Source: Brucella pseudogrignonensis
GTDB taxonomy: Bacteria; Pseudomonadota; Alphaproteobacteria; Rhizobiales; Rhizobiaceae
NCBI RefSeq assembly: GCF_002252525.1
Contig: NZ_NNRM01000041.1
Span: forward strand, 186,001 to 250,000
Reading direction: 5' to 3'
Length of the DNA: 64,000 nt
Shown here: piece after piece, positions 56,109 through 64,000 of the stretch
Numbering within the stretch: position 1 is the stretch's first letter
Layout of the letters: each line of letters begins with the position of its first letter
Made by a program: the position numbers and the translations under genes
Notes under the pieces: model-generated
The model's input: the letters and a program-made list of their open reading frames with translations, nothing else
What the model was told of the DNA's origin: nothing
Databases searched by the model: none

Positions 56109-56669
56109 GCCGCTCCAGCTTTCGGCCTGTTGCTCACCAATCCCCATCAGATCAATGGCTCGCGCTGCGATCTGATGGGCAATTTCATCCACCGTCTGCG
56201 GGTGCAGATAAAAGGCAGGCACTGGCGGCATCACGATTGCGCCCATCTCGGTGACCGTACACATATTGCGCAAATGGACCAGATGCAGTGGTGTTTCGCG
56301 GGTGATCAGCAGCAGCTTGCGTCGCTCTTTGAGCTGCACATCGGCAGCGCGCGTTAGCAGACTATCGCTGAAGCCATTGGCTATCGACGCTAAAGTGCGC
56401 ATGGAACAAGGCGCAACAATCATTCCTGCCGTTTGCACGGATCCGCTGGCAATAGCTGCTCCCACATCCTCAATCGAATAGGTCTTTTCTGCCAGCCTAT
56501 GCAGCATTGAATAGCCGTTCGGGCCCAGCTCATAGCGCAAAGTCCGCTCAGCGGCTTGTGATATAACAAGATGCGTTTCAACGGACTGCATCTTGTTCAG
56601 GCACTCAAGTATTTTCAGTGAAATGAGCGACCCGGACGCACCTGAAACTCCCACGACGATCCGCTTCAC
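56100..56669 (-). CDS. ubiX: UbiX flavin prenyltransferase
   Basis: A 189-residue enzyme that makes prenylated FMN for UbiD. It shows VGVSGASGS near the start, VAPCSMRTLASIANGFSDSL and RETPLHLVHLRNM. GTG at 56669 follows GGAGAG and overlaps the ubiD stop (GTGA); a longer upstream frame is not coding. Co-transcription with ubiD and divergence from ubiTUV tie it to anaerobic ubiquinone synthesis. Confidence 0.93.
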   Translation of the reverse strand: MKRIVVGVSGASGSLISLKILECLNKMQSVETHLVISQAAERTLRYELGPNGYSMLHRLAEKTYSIEDVGAAIASGSVQTAGMIVAPCSMRTLASIANGFSDSLLTRAADVQLKERRKLLLITRETPLHLVHLRNMCTVTEMGAIVMPPVPAFYLHPQTVDEIAHQIAARAIDLMGIGEQQAESWSGSV

Positions 56670-58180
56670 TGTCTGCTCTCCCTGTCGATTCCCAATTCGC
56701 CCCACATCGCGTCGACCCGAGCAATGGTCTCTGCATTCATGGAAAGGACAGCGCCCCATTCGCGATCGGTTTCCGCACCAATCTTGTTGGTTGCATCGAG
56801 TCCGAGCTTTCCGCCAAGCCCTGAACGCGGTGAAGCGAAATCAAGATAATCCACCGGTGTATGATCAAGCGTAATCAAATCTCGGCTCGCGTCGAAGCGT
56901 GTCGATAGCGCCCAGAGCACATCATCCCAATTGCGCACATTGATATCGGGATCGACGGCAATGATAAGCTTGGTGTAGCTGAACTGTGGCAACATTGACC
57001 AAAGCCCCATCATCACCCTGCCCGCTTGCCCCGGATATCGCTTGTCGATGGCGACCACCATTGCGCGATAAGAACATGCCGCAGCTGGCAGCCAAAGGTC
57101 AGTGATCTCGGGAAATTGTTTGCGCACGACCGGCACAAACAGCTTGTTCATCACCTCGCCGAGCTTTGAAGGTTCATCAGGCGGACGCCCGGTGTAAGTG
57201 GAAAGATAAATCGGGTTCTTGCGCATGGTGATCGCGGTGAGACGCATAACCGGAAAATCTTCCACACTGTTATAATAACCAGTGTGATCCCCATAAGGGC
57301 CTTCCGGCGCGGTTTCGGTTGCCGATACAAAACCTTCAAGCACAATTTCCGCATTAGCAGGGACGTTGATTGGCACAGTGCGCGCGTCTGTGATTACGGG
57401 CCTTCGCCCCGACAAAAGACCCGAAAACGCAAGCTCGCTCATCCCTTCAGGCAAAGGCATGACAGCTGCAAGAATTGTCGCTGGATCCGCACCGATCGCA
57501 ACAGCAACAGGCATATCCTTCCCGGCCTTCTGCCACATGCGATGATGCCGCGCGCCACCCCGATGTGCCAGCCAGCGCATGACCAGCCTGTCTCGCCCGA
57601 GCTTCTGCATCCGGTAAATACCGACATTGATGTCGGATGGATCGTCAGGCGCACAAGTGATGACCAAAGGCCATGTTACCAGTGCAGCAGGCTCTCCGGG
57701 CCAGCACCATTGTATCGGCAACGCGTCCAGATCAATGGCGTCTCCCTCGCGTGTGATTTCATGCACCGGCGCACGGCTGACACGCCGTGGTCGCATTGCC
57801 AGCGCTGCTTTTGCCAGAGGCAGCTTGCCCCAGATTTCGCCTGCTGAACGCGGCGGCGTCGGCGCTCTCAACTCTGCCAGCAGATTGGCTAAATCAGGCA
57901 GCTCTTCCGGACTGCGACCAAGCCCCCATGCAATCCGTCGTTCAGCACCGAACAGATTGGCAAGCAACGGGATGGATTGCACTTTGCCTTCAGCATCGAC
58001 CGGATTTTCAAACAGCAAAGCCGGTCCATCAGCTTCCAGAACGCGTTTATGAATTTCCGTGATTTCATGAAGCAGTGAAACTGGACGCTGGATGCGGACG
58101 AGATCGCCGCGTCGTTCGAGCTCCGATACGAAGCTCTGTAGATCGCCATAGGAAGAAGGCAGAGGGGATGCATTTTTCAT
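56666..58180 (-). CDS. ubiD: UbiD family prFMN-dependent decarboxylase
   Basis: A 504-residue UbiD decarboxylase, the partner of UbiX. Typical stretches are NVGIYRMQKLGRDRLVMRWL, HRGGARHH and EGPYGDHTGYY. It removes the carboxyl group of polyprenyl-4-hydroxybenzoate, an early step of ubiquinone synthesis. Its start is 35 bp from an FNR-type box. Class II geometry would place the transcript start almost at the ATG, so either the mRNA is nearly leaderless or the box acts mainly on ubiTUV. Confidence 0.92.
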   Translation of the reverse strand: MKNASPLPSSYGDLQSFVSELERRGDLVRIQRPVSLLHEITEIHKRVLEADGPALLFENPVDAEGKVQSIPLLANLFGAERRIAWGLGRSPEELPDLANLLAELRAPTPPRSAGEIWGKLPLAKAALAMRPRRVSRAPVHEITREGDAIDLDALPIQWCWPGEPAALVTWPLVITCAPDDPSDINVGIYRMQKLGRDRLVMRWLAHRGGARHHRMWQKAGKDMPVAVAIGADPATILAAVMPLPEGMSELAFSGLLSGRRPVITDARTVPINVPANAEIVLEGFVSATETAPEGPYGDHTGYYNSVEDFPVMRLTAITMRKNPIYLSTYTGRPPDEPSKLGEVMNKLFVPVVRKQFPEITDLWLPAAACSYRAMVVAIDKRYPGQAGRVMMGLWSMLPQFSYTKLIIAVDPDINVRNWDDVLWALSTRFDASRDLITLDHTPVDYLDFASPRSGLGGKLGLDATNKIGAETDREWGAVLSMNAETIARVDAMWGELGIDRESRQ

Positions 58181-58214
58181 GTCTCACTTTGAATACGCAA
58201 TTCTTCTGCCGTCT

Positions 58215-58228
58215 TTGATCCAGATCAA
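58215..58228. promoter_or_regulatory. FNR/NnrR-type box between ubiD and ubiT
   Basis: TTGATCCAGATCAA matches TTGAT-N4-ATCAA exactly. For the rightward ubiTUV operon a TAGTCC -10 at 58251-58256 fits a class II site, giving a transcript start near 58263. Confidence 0.8.
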
Positions 58229-58306
58229 ACTCTTACAGGCTTGAATCGCCTAGTCCTTGAGAAGAGGTCGTAAGCTGGTGCGCATAGAAGTGTCTGGAGC
58301 AAAGTC

Positions 58307-58828
58307 ATGATGAAAATTCCGCCTGCCGTGGTCGCTCCGGTTCGGTTTGTTCCGCCATTTCTGCTCAAGCCGCTTGTTTCTCGTGTTTTCTTTCAGGTTA
58401 TCCGTGCGCATCCCGGCCTGTTTGAGCGGCTGGGCGAGCACGTCAACAAACGATTTGGCTTCCGGCCATCCGATCTCCCTTTCGCCTTTCTGGTTGAACC
58501 CGGTGCCCCCCGTATTTCGGTACTGCGCAACAAAGACGACTTTAAAGCCGATGCCGCAATCGAAGGCCCGCTCGTCATGCTGCTCGCTCTTCTGGAGGGC
58601 AAACTTGATGGCGACGCCCTGTTTTTCTCGCGCGACATCACTGTGACCGGCGACATGGAGGCCATGCTGGCCCTGCGCAATGCGCTGGACGATTGCAATG
58701 TTGACCTGCCAGCTGATCTTGGCCGCGGCGCAGGGCCATTCGCCCCGGTGGTGCGAACCATTGCAGGCTTTGTGCGCGACAAAGCGCTCGCTGCCGACAC
58801 AAAAGAGGATACCCCTTCATGGAACTGA
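58307..58828 (+). CDS. ubiT: UbiT, SCP2-domain accessory factor of anaerobic ubiquinone synthesis
   Basis: A 173-residue SCP2-type lipid-binding protein (INKRF-like region, FGFRPSDLPFAFLVEP, ITVTGDMEAMLALRNALDD). UbiT helps the O2-independent hydroxylations, probably by presenting the prenylated intermediate. ATG 58307 follows GGAG. It overlaps ubiU by 10 bp, and the order T-U-V is that of known anaerobic ubiquinone operons. Confidence 0.9.
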   Translation: MMKIPPAVVAPVRFVPPFLLKPLVSRVFFQVIRAHPGLFERLGEHVNKRFGFRPSDLPFAFLVEPGAPRISVLRNKDDFKADAAIEGPLVMLLALLEGKLDGDALFFSRDITVTGDMEAMLALRNALDDCNVDLPADLGRGAGPFAPVVRTIAGFVRDKALAADTKEDTPSWN

Positions 58829-59796
58829 TCTGTCCTGCCGGAACACCTTCCGCACTTCGCGAAGCCGTGCAGGCCGGAGCTGATGCAGTGTATTGCGGCT
58901 TTCGTGATGAAACCAACGCACGCAATTTTCCGGGCCTCAATTTCAGCCGCGAAGAGCTACGGGAAGCGATCAATTTCGCCCATGCCCGTCGGACGCAGGT
59001 CTTCGTTGCAATCAACACCTTCATGCGTGCAGGTGACGAGCATATCTGGTACCAAGCCGTTGATGATGCCTCGGCATTGGGTGCCGATGCCGTGATCCTC
59101 GCGGATTTTGGGCTGATGGCCTATACGGCAGAACGCCACCCGCAACAGCGACTGCATGTTTCAGTGCAAGCATCTGTTTCCAATGCCGATGCAATCAGCT
59201 TTCTGATCGATGCTTTCAAGGCAAAACGTGTGGTGCTGCCACGCGTGCTGACAATCCCTGATATTGCAAAGCTTGGACGCAAGATCGCCTGCGAAATGGA
59301 AGTTTTCGTCTTTGGCGGTTTGTGCGTCATGGCTGAAGGCCGCTGCTCGCTGTCGTCTTACGCCACCGGAAAGTCACCCAACATGAATGGGGTCTGCTCG
59401 CCTGCAAGCCATGTGCGTTATCGCCACGACGGTTCAGAACTGGTTTCAGAACTTGGCGATTACACCATCAACCGCTTCCCGGCAGGCGAAGCAGCAGGCT
59501 ATCCAACCCTTTGCAAAGGGCGTTTCAACATCGGCGATGAAGAAGGCTATGCATTTGAAGATCCTGTATCTCTTGATGTGATGAACCACATAGACGAACT
59601 CCGTGCAGCCGGCGTTTCAGCTCTGAAAATCGAAGGGCGGCAACGTGGGAAAGCCTATGTTGCTGAAGTTGTTTCAACGCTCCGTCAAACTCTTGCAGCC
59701 GGACCCGAAAAGCGGGCCGCACTGCTTTCACGACTACGCGCATTGAGTGAAGGTCAGCAGACCACATCGGGCGCCTATGAAAAGCGCTGGAGATAG
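58819..59796 (+). CDS. ubiU: UbiU, 4Fe-4S subunit of the O2-independent ubiquinone hydroxylase
   Basis: A 325-residue U32-family protein. Cysteines 169, 176, 193 and 232 (GGLCVMAEGRC, GVCSPA, TLCKGR) match the 4Fe-4S ligands known for E. coli UbiU, at the same positions. UbiU forms a complex with UbiV and hydroxylates ubiquinone precursors without oxygen. It is separated from ubiV by 2 bp. Confidence 0.95.
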   Translation: MELICPAGTPSALREAVQAGADAVYCGFRDETNARNFPGLNFSREELREAINFAHARRTQVFVAINTFMRAGDEHIWYQAVDDASALGADAVILADFGLMAYTAERHPQQRLHVSVQASVSNADAISFLIDAFKAKRVVLPRVLTIPDIAKLGRKIACEMEVFVFGGLCVMAEGRCSLSSYATGKSPNMNGVCSPASHVRYRHDGSELVSELGDYTINRFPAGEAAGYPTLCKGRFNIGDEEGYAFEDPVSLDVMNHIDELRAAGVSALKIEGRQRGKAYVAEVVSTLRQTLAAGPEKRAALLSRLRALSEGQQTTSGAYEKRWR

Positions 59797-59798
59797 CC

Positions 59799-60737
59799 AT
59801 GTCCGATCCAAGTTTTAATCCCAGCCTCAGCCTTGGGCCTGTTCTCTTTCTCTGGGACGGTCCGAAATGGCGCGATTTCTACTTCCGCATAGCCGATGAA
59901 GCACCAGTCGACCATGTCACGCTCGGCGAAATTGTTTGTTCCAAGCGCTTTCATTTCATCGATCCATACATGGGAGATGTGATCGAGCGCTTACAACAGG
60001 CAGGCAAGACAATCAGCCTTGGCTCACTCGCGCTTGTCATGCTTGAACGCGAGGCAAAGCATGTTCGGCAGACCACCGAACAATCGCTTTTTCCGGTCGA
60101 AGCCAATGATCTCTCCGCGCTGGGCCTGCTGGCTGGCAAGCCGCATATGGTTGGCCCATTGGTCAATGTTTACAACGCCGCCACTGCCAAAGTTCTGGCC
60201 GCTCGCGGCGCACAATGCATCTGTCTGCCACCGGAACTACCGTTGGCTTCAATCCGTGAAATCATCAAGGGAGCGCCAGATGTTGCCTTCGAAATCTTCA
60301 CTTTCGGCCGCATACCACTCGCCATTTCAGCGCGCTGCGCCCACGCACGCTCAAAAGGACACATCAAGGACAATTGTCAGTTTGTTTGTGCCGAGGAGCC
60401 GGACGGTCTGCCAGTCAAAACACTCGATAGCCAGTCGTTCCTTGCCTTGAACGGTGTGCAAACGCTGTCGCATACCTGTCAGGCACTCATTGAAGATATA
60501 CCCGAGCTGAAGGCAGCGGGTGTTGCACGTTTCAGGCTTTCGCCGCAGGATTGTGACATGGTTGCTGTCGCAAAGGTTCACCACGACGTGCTGCATGAAC
60601 GTATCGACACGGAAGAAGGCCTTGCCCGATTGCAGGCGATTTACCCGACCGTTCCGCTTTCCAACGGCTTTCTACATGGTGGCATCGGTGCCGCCTGGGT
60701 CAGTCGACACAAAACTGCATCGGTTATGCATAGCTGA
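59799..60737 (+). CDS. ubiV: UbiV, 4Fe-4S subunit of the O2-independent ubiquinone hydroxylase
   Basis: A 312-residue U32-family protein. Its cysteines at 47 (EIVCSKR), 180, 193 and 197 (SARCAHAR, DNCQFVC) correspond to the UbiV cluster ligands. It is last in ubiTUV and converges on the nar operon with a 5-bp gap and no visible terminator. Confidence 0.94.
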   Translation: MSDPSFNPSLSLGPVLFLWDGPKWRDFYFRIADEAPVDHVTLGEIVCSKRFHFIDPYMGDVIERLQQAGKTISLGSLALVMLEREAKHVRQTTEQSLFPVEANDLSALGLLAGKPHMVGPLVNVYNAATAKVLAARGAQCICLPPELPLASIREIIKGAPDVAFEIFTFGRIPLAISARCAHARSKGHIKDNCQFVCAEEPDGLPVKTLDSQSFLALNGVQTLSHTCQALIEDIPELKAAGVARFRLSPQDCDMVAVAKVHHDVLHERIDTEEGLARLQAIYPTVPLSNGFLHGGIGAAWVSRHKTASVMHS

Positions 60738-60742
60738 TAAAA

Positions 60743-61282
60743 TCAGCTTGCAGCCGACAGCGCTCTAAGCGGGGTAATGGTTTCAAGCCAGTCTGCGAGA
60801 ACCGTCTGGTCCGGTGCAAGCAAAACACCGAAATCGCCTGCGAACTCGTTCCAGCCCTCAACATAGGTTTCGCGCACGACTGTCAGCACGGGTATCTGCT
60901 TTGCATAGGCCAGCTCGATAACGGTCCGAAACCCCTGACCTTCCGTTTCGCCTTTGCCAAAACGGTTGAGGATCAGCAGATCTGCTCCGGCTTCGATTTC
61001 GGCACGCAACGATCCTGCCACATCTGCAAGTGCTGCCGGATCGAGCCTGCAACCGCGCGAGCCGGTGCCGAGCGGTTGCGAGATAATTTGCCGATTGCCG
61101 CTGCCAATCCGTTCAATAACAATTTCCCGGCAGCATTCGTCGGTATCGGGGCCACGGTGTTGCAAAAAACCCGCGACCTTCAAGCCACGTTCTCCGGCCC
61201 TCGCAGCAACCGACGCCAACAGCGGATCGACCGCCACGTCTTTCTCGGCCAGAATTGCTGCAAGAATCGGCTGTGTGGTCAT
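60743..61282 (-). CDS. DUF2478 family protein
   Basis: A 179-residue protein of the DUF2478 family as I recall it (AGDLLILNRFGKGETEG-like region, GFLQHRGP near the N-terminus). Members often adjoin molybdate transport or molybdoenzyme genes and look like P-loop-related nucleotide proteins. It overlaps the PpiC gene by 4 bp as the last gene of the nar operon, suggesting a role in molybdenum supply or cofactor handling for nitrate reductase. The function is not established. Confidence 0.75.
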   Translation of the reverse strand: MTTQPILAAILAEKDVAVDPLLASVAARAGERGLKVAGFLQHRGPDTDECCREIVIERIGSGNRQIISQPLGTGSRGCRLDPAALADVAGSLRAEIEAGADLLILNRFGKGETEGQGFRTVIELAYAKQIPVLTVVRETYVEGWNEFAGDFGVLLAPDQTVLADWLETITPLRALSAAS

Positions 61283-62193
61283 TTGCTTTCTTCCTCACCG
61301 GACAAAAGGTCGATACCGGTAATCTCTGCCTCTGCGGCCAAAATAGCAATATATTGCGAAACAGCTTTCGACCAGGTCGACGCTTCAAGCCAGCCCGCGA
61401 TGCGCTCAGCCACAAAATCGAATGGCAACACCTCGCCATCGACACGATGATCGAGCTTGATAATGTGAAAGCCAAAGCGGCTTTCAATTGGTGCCGCTGT
61501 GATTTCACCGGGTGCAAGACGATCAAGCGCACGCTCAAACTCCGGCACGGTACTGCCTCGCGACAATTGCCCAAGGCTGCCACCCTGTGCAGCTGAAGGG
61601 CAGGCGGAATATTCGTGCGCCATCGCCGCAAATGTTGCCGGTTCAGCCAGAATGGAAGTCGCCAGGAACGATGCCGTGCCGCGTGCCTTTTCGCGCGCCT
61701 GCTGATCAGCTGGGTCGGCAGCAATCAGAATGTGGCTTGCTTGAAGCAAAGGCGAGCTGGTGAAACGCTGCCGGTTTTTCTCATAAAAGCGCAAACATTC
61801 ATCGCTTGATGCAGAAGGCACTTCAACTTCCTGATCGATGACCATGCGTACCAGCGCATCGTCGTCGGTTTCAGGACGCCCTTCGGCATCTTTCTCACGT
61901 TCTGGGGTGATGCCGACTTCTCTTGCGCGCTGCAAAAGCAACTCCCGGACTGCAAGGGCGCGAGCGGCTGCAAGCAAGGCTGCTCCCGGGTTTTCTGCCG
62001 GGTGGTTTTGTGCCTCCGTCAGAATGTCGCTTTCGGCAATCGCAACGCCGTTGACCGAAACCGCATCAAAGATCGGGCGCGGCTTTGGCGGTATGCGTGT
62101 ATCCGGCTCCTGGTATGTGGAATAGCTACCATGCCCGCCTGAATGCTTATGGTCATGTGCTTTCGGCTGTTTGCTTTCAAAGAGTGTCGCCAT
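61279..62193 (-). CDS. PpiC-type (NifM-like) peptidyl-prolyl isomerase of the nar operon
   Basis: A 304-residue protein with a C-terminal parvulin domain (SHILIAADPADQQAREKA, SACPSAAQGGSLGQLSRGS, GFHIIKLDHRVDG). A His-rich N-terminal stretch (HDHKHSGGHG, about residues 13-22) is unusual and could bind metal. No signal peptide is seen, so it acts in the cytoplasm, probably on folding or maturation of nitrate reductase subunits. The start shares one base with the narI stop. Confidence 0.85.
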   Translation of the reverse strand: MATLFESKQPKAHDHKHSGGHGSYSTYQEPDTRIPPKPRPIFDAVSVNGVAIAESDILTEAQNHPAENPGAALLAAARALAVRELLLQRAREVGITPEREKDAEGRPETDDDALVRMVIDQEVEVPSASSDECLRFYEKNRQRFTSSPLLQASHILIAADPADQQAREKARGTASFLATSILAEPATFAAMAHEYSACPSAAQGGSLGQLSRGSTVPEFERALDRLAPGEITAAPIESRFGFHIIKLDHRVDGEVLPFDFVAERIAGWLEASTWSKAVSQYIAILAAEAEITGIDLLSGEEESK

Positions 62194-62936
62194 CAGTTCT
62201 GCTCCGCCCGAAAGTTGTTCTGAACGCGGGCATGGGATGGTGCCCGGCTATTATTGCGCTTGCGCACAACCTGATAACCGGGACGCCAGATATAACGCAC
62301 AGGTGCGCTCAGCATATGAACGAGACGCGTAAACGGGAACAGCAGCAGGATTGTCAGACCCAAACCGATATGCAGCTTGAAGATAAGCGATGCATCGGCA
62401 ACGTAGCTTGAAGCTTGCGAGTTGAAAGTGAAAATACCCTGTGCCCAGCTCATGAATTTCACCATTTCATGGCCATCCAGATGCTGTAGCGATACCGGAA
62501 TGGTCGCAAGCCCCAGCAGCAGCTGAATCCAGAGCAGAATGATGATGAGCGTGTCAGTCGGACGCGATGACGCGCGAATACGCGGGTCAAACAGGCGACG
62601 ATGCACGAGAAGCGTGGCACCGATAATTGCCATGACACCTGCAACGCCACCGGCCACAATGGCGAGTATCTGCTTGGCTTCATGGCTGATGCCGAGCGTA
62701 TCAAATACCCAGATTGGCGTGAGCAACCCGACAAAATGCCCGGCGAAAATCACAAGCACACCGAGATGAAACAGTACCGAGCCCCACATCAGCTGTTTGC
62801 GGCGCAAAAGCTGGCTGGAACCGGAGCGCCATGTATAGGGCTCGCGGTCATAGCGGAAGATTGAACCGAGTGCCAAAACGCTCAGCGCAATATAGGGATA
62901 AATCCCGAACAGGAACGTATTGATATGACTAGCCAT
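62193..62936 (-). CDS. narI: Respiratory nitrate reductase gamma subunit NarI
   Basis: A 247-residue b-type cytochrome subunit that oxidises quinol and passes electrons to NarH. Conserved parts are FLFGIYPYIALSVLALGSI, RYDREPYTWRSGSSQLLRR and the five expected membrane segments with haem-ligand His residues. The second ATG (62936) is favoured by its 7-nt distance from GGAG; 62939 is the alternative. A 39-residue upstream frame extension is not coding. Confidence 0.94.
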   Translation of the reverse strand: MASHINTFLFGIYPYIALSVLALGSIFRYDREPYTWRSGSSQLLRRKQLMWGSVLFHLGVLVIFAGHFVGLLTPIWVFDTLGISHEAKQILAIVAGGVAGVMAIIGATLLVHRRLFDPRIRASSRPTDTLIIILLWIQLLLGLATIPVSLQHLDGHEMVKFMSWAQGIFTFNSQASSYVADASLIFKLHIGLGLTILLLFPFTRLVHMLSAPVRYIWRPGYQVVRKRNNSRAPSHARVQNNFRAEQN

Positions 62937-62946
62937 CATCCGTCTC

Positions 62947-63663
62947 CTAGATTTGGCTGGGGTTTGACGATGCCGCCGGATTACGGCGTGCAGCACGCAC
63001 CTGCATACGCAACCGGTCCGGACCGCAGGCGTTTTCGCCAGCATTAGAACTGCCAAATGTTACGGCTTCTTCTTCCCAGATGCGGTCGAGAGCAGCCAGA
63101 TCGTCGGGATCATCCTCTTCCTGGCGCAGCAATTCACCCAACAGCTTCTCATCAGGCTTCACGCGGCCAAGATGCGAAAGTGCAGCAAACGCATTGGCAT
63201 AGATCGAGCGCCGCTTGCGCAGGCGTTCGCCGATGGCTGTGGTGATGTGTGCAGTCTGCGCCAGCAGATCGTGGATTTCTTCCGGCGAACGCGTCGACAA
63301 AAATTCAAGAAACAGCGGCAGATAATCCGGTAGTTCCTTGGCATCAATGTCGAAGCCATTTTCCTCATACATCTTCAAAAGATCGACCATTGCCTGACCG
63401 CGATCGCGGCTTTCGCCATGCACATGCTCAAACAGATGCAGCGACAGCGCGCGGGTGCGATCAAACAGATGCACATAACGCTCCTGCGCCTCATAGAGAT
63501 CGCCTTTGCAAAGATCATCGATCAGATTGTCGAGTAGCTTCTGGATTCCGGGCGAAAGACTTGGGTCGCTGGCGACAGCAGCTTTCAGTTCCTCCCGTCC
63601 AGACTGCACATCCTTCGAAGGATAGGACAGCAGAAGCGATATGATTTTCAGAGCCTTGTTCAT
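62947..63663 (-). CDS. narJ: Nitrate reductase molybdenum-cofactor assembly chaperone NarJ
   Basis: A 238-residue chaperone that binds apo-NarG and aids cofactor insertion before membrane attachment. It has ISLLLSYPSKDVQ near the start, LFDRTRALSLHLFEHVHGES and RGQAMVDLLKMY. The start overlaps the narH stop by 1 nt (TAATG). Confidence 0.94.
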   Translation of the reverse strand: MNKALKIISLLLSYPSKDVQSGREELKAAVASDPSLSPGIQKLLDNLIDDLCKGDLYEAQERYVHLFDRTRALSLHLFEHVHGESRDRGQAMVDLLKMYEENGFDIDAKELPDYLPLFLEFLSTRSPEEIHDLLAQTAHITTAIGERLRKRRSIYANAFAALSHLGRVKPDEKLLGELLRQEEDDPDDLAALDRIWEEEAVTFGSSNAGENACGPDRLRMQVRAARRNPAASSNPSQI

Positions 63664-64000
63664 TATACTTGTTCCCTGAAAATGTCGGTCGGTGTCTGCA
63701 CGACCTTCTGACGCTTGGCACCGAACAGGTCTTCCGTGGAAGAACCACCCGAGCAGCCATTGCCAAAGGTGAAGCCACAGGAACCATGCAGATCATAGGC
63801 ATCTTCTGTGACTTCGCGATGCGTTGTTGGGATGACGAAACGATCCTCATAATTGGCAATTGCCATCAACTGATACATTTCCTCGATCATGCCGCTACTC
63901 ATGCCGACGCGATCAGCAATTGCTTCATCAATGACGCCATCAATGGTCTTGGTGCGCATGTAGGAGCGCATGGCCAACATGCGTTCAAGCGCCGAGATAA
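63663..64000 (-). CDS. narH: Respiratory nitrate reductase beta subunit NarH, C-terminal part (runs off window end)
   Basis: Only the last 112 codons are inside the window. NarH is the Fe-S electron-transfer subunit. The C-terminal signature MIEEMYQLMAIANYEDRFVI, preceded by RSYMRTKTIDG, is diagnostic. Gene order narH-narJ-narI supports it. narG and probably narK would lie beyond base 64000. Confidence 0.93.
   Translation of the reverse strand, partial: ISALERMLAMRSYMRTKTIDGVIDEAIADRVGMSSGMIEEMYQLMAIANYEDRFVIPTTHREVTEDAYDLHGSCGFTFGNGCSGGSSTEDLFGAKRQKVVQTPTDIFREQV

Overview
The window looks like a chromosomal segment of an alphaproteobacterium of the order Hyphomicrobiales, most likely Brucellaceae (Ochrobactrum/Brucella type). 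This is inferred from gene content: a NadQ-type regulator beside nadA, nrdHIEF behind a cobalamin riboswitch, a nar operon carrying a PpiC-type isomerase, pseudoazurin with NnrS, many amino-acid and sugar ABC importers, a CtrA-like TTAA-N7-TTAAC box, and a dispersed intergenic repeat I associate with this group. No rRNA, tRNA, insertion sequence, prophage or CRISPR array was seen. Most genes lie in tight operons with 1-4 bp overlaps.

Layout. 1-1375: the start of nadA behind the NAD regulator nadQ, with two 17-bp palindromes between them. 1525-6244: an amino-acid ABC importer behind an AbgB-like M20 amidohydrolase. 6646-11007: an IclR-controlled group of two SDR dehydrogenases, a polysaccharide-deacetylase-family hydrolase and an orphan binding protein closely related to the one at 1525. 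11063-15530: nrdHIEF (class Ib ribonucleotide reductase) with a B12 riboswitch and a likely NrdR box. 15606-20755: an SDR, then an iron-containing alcohol dehydrogenase plus a DUF3360 membrane protein behind a large palindrome and a highly structured leader, then a CDF cation transporter. 20776-22701: pseudoazurin and NnrS behind an FNR/NnrR box. 23070-24965: an SbmA/BacA-like ABC exporter behind a CtrA-like box.

25317-40689 is an amino-sugar utilisation island. A sugar ABC importer and a Gfo/Idh/MocA protein are encoded on the minus strand. The plus strand encodes a cytoplasmic GH20 hexosaminidase, an MFS carrier, CutC, an RpiR-DeoR hybrid regulator, AgaS, a ROK kinase, NagA and a GatZ/KbaZ protein. 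Together they suggest import of an N-acetylhexosaminide, hydrolysis, 6-phosphorylation, deacetylation, deamination/isomerisation and a final step by the GatZ-like protein. No tagatose-6-phosphate kinase or class II aldolase subunit is present.

40739-56108 handles amino acids. It has an M20D amidohydrolase with an ABC importer; a guanidino-compound set (DDAH-like and CtlX-like hydrolases, ornithine cyclodeaminase, RocB-like peptidase, a second importer) with two Lrp/AsnC regulators; and a ProP-type osmolyte symporter.

56100-64000 is anaerobic respiration. ubiD-ubiX and ubiT-ubiU-ubiV diverge from an FNR-type box and encode oxygen-independent ubiquinone synthesis. A nar operon (narH partial, narJ, narI, PpiC isomerase, DUF2478) converges on ubiV. 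With pseudoazurin/NnrS this indicates nitrate respiration and denitrification.
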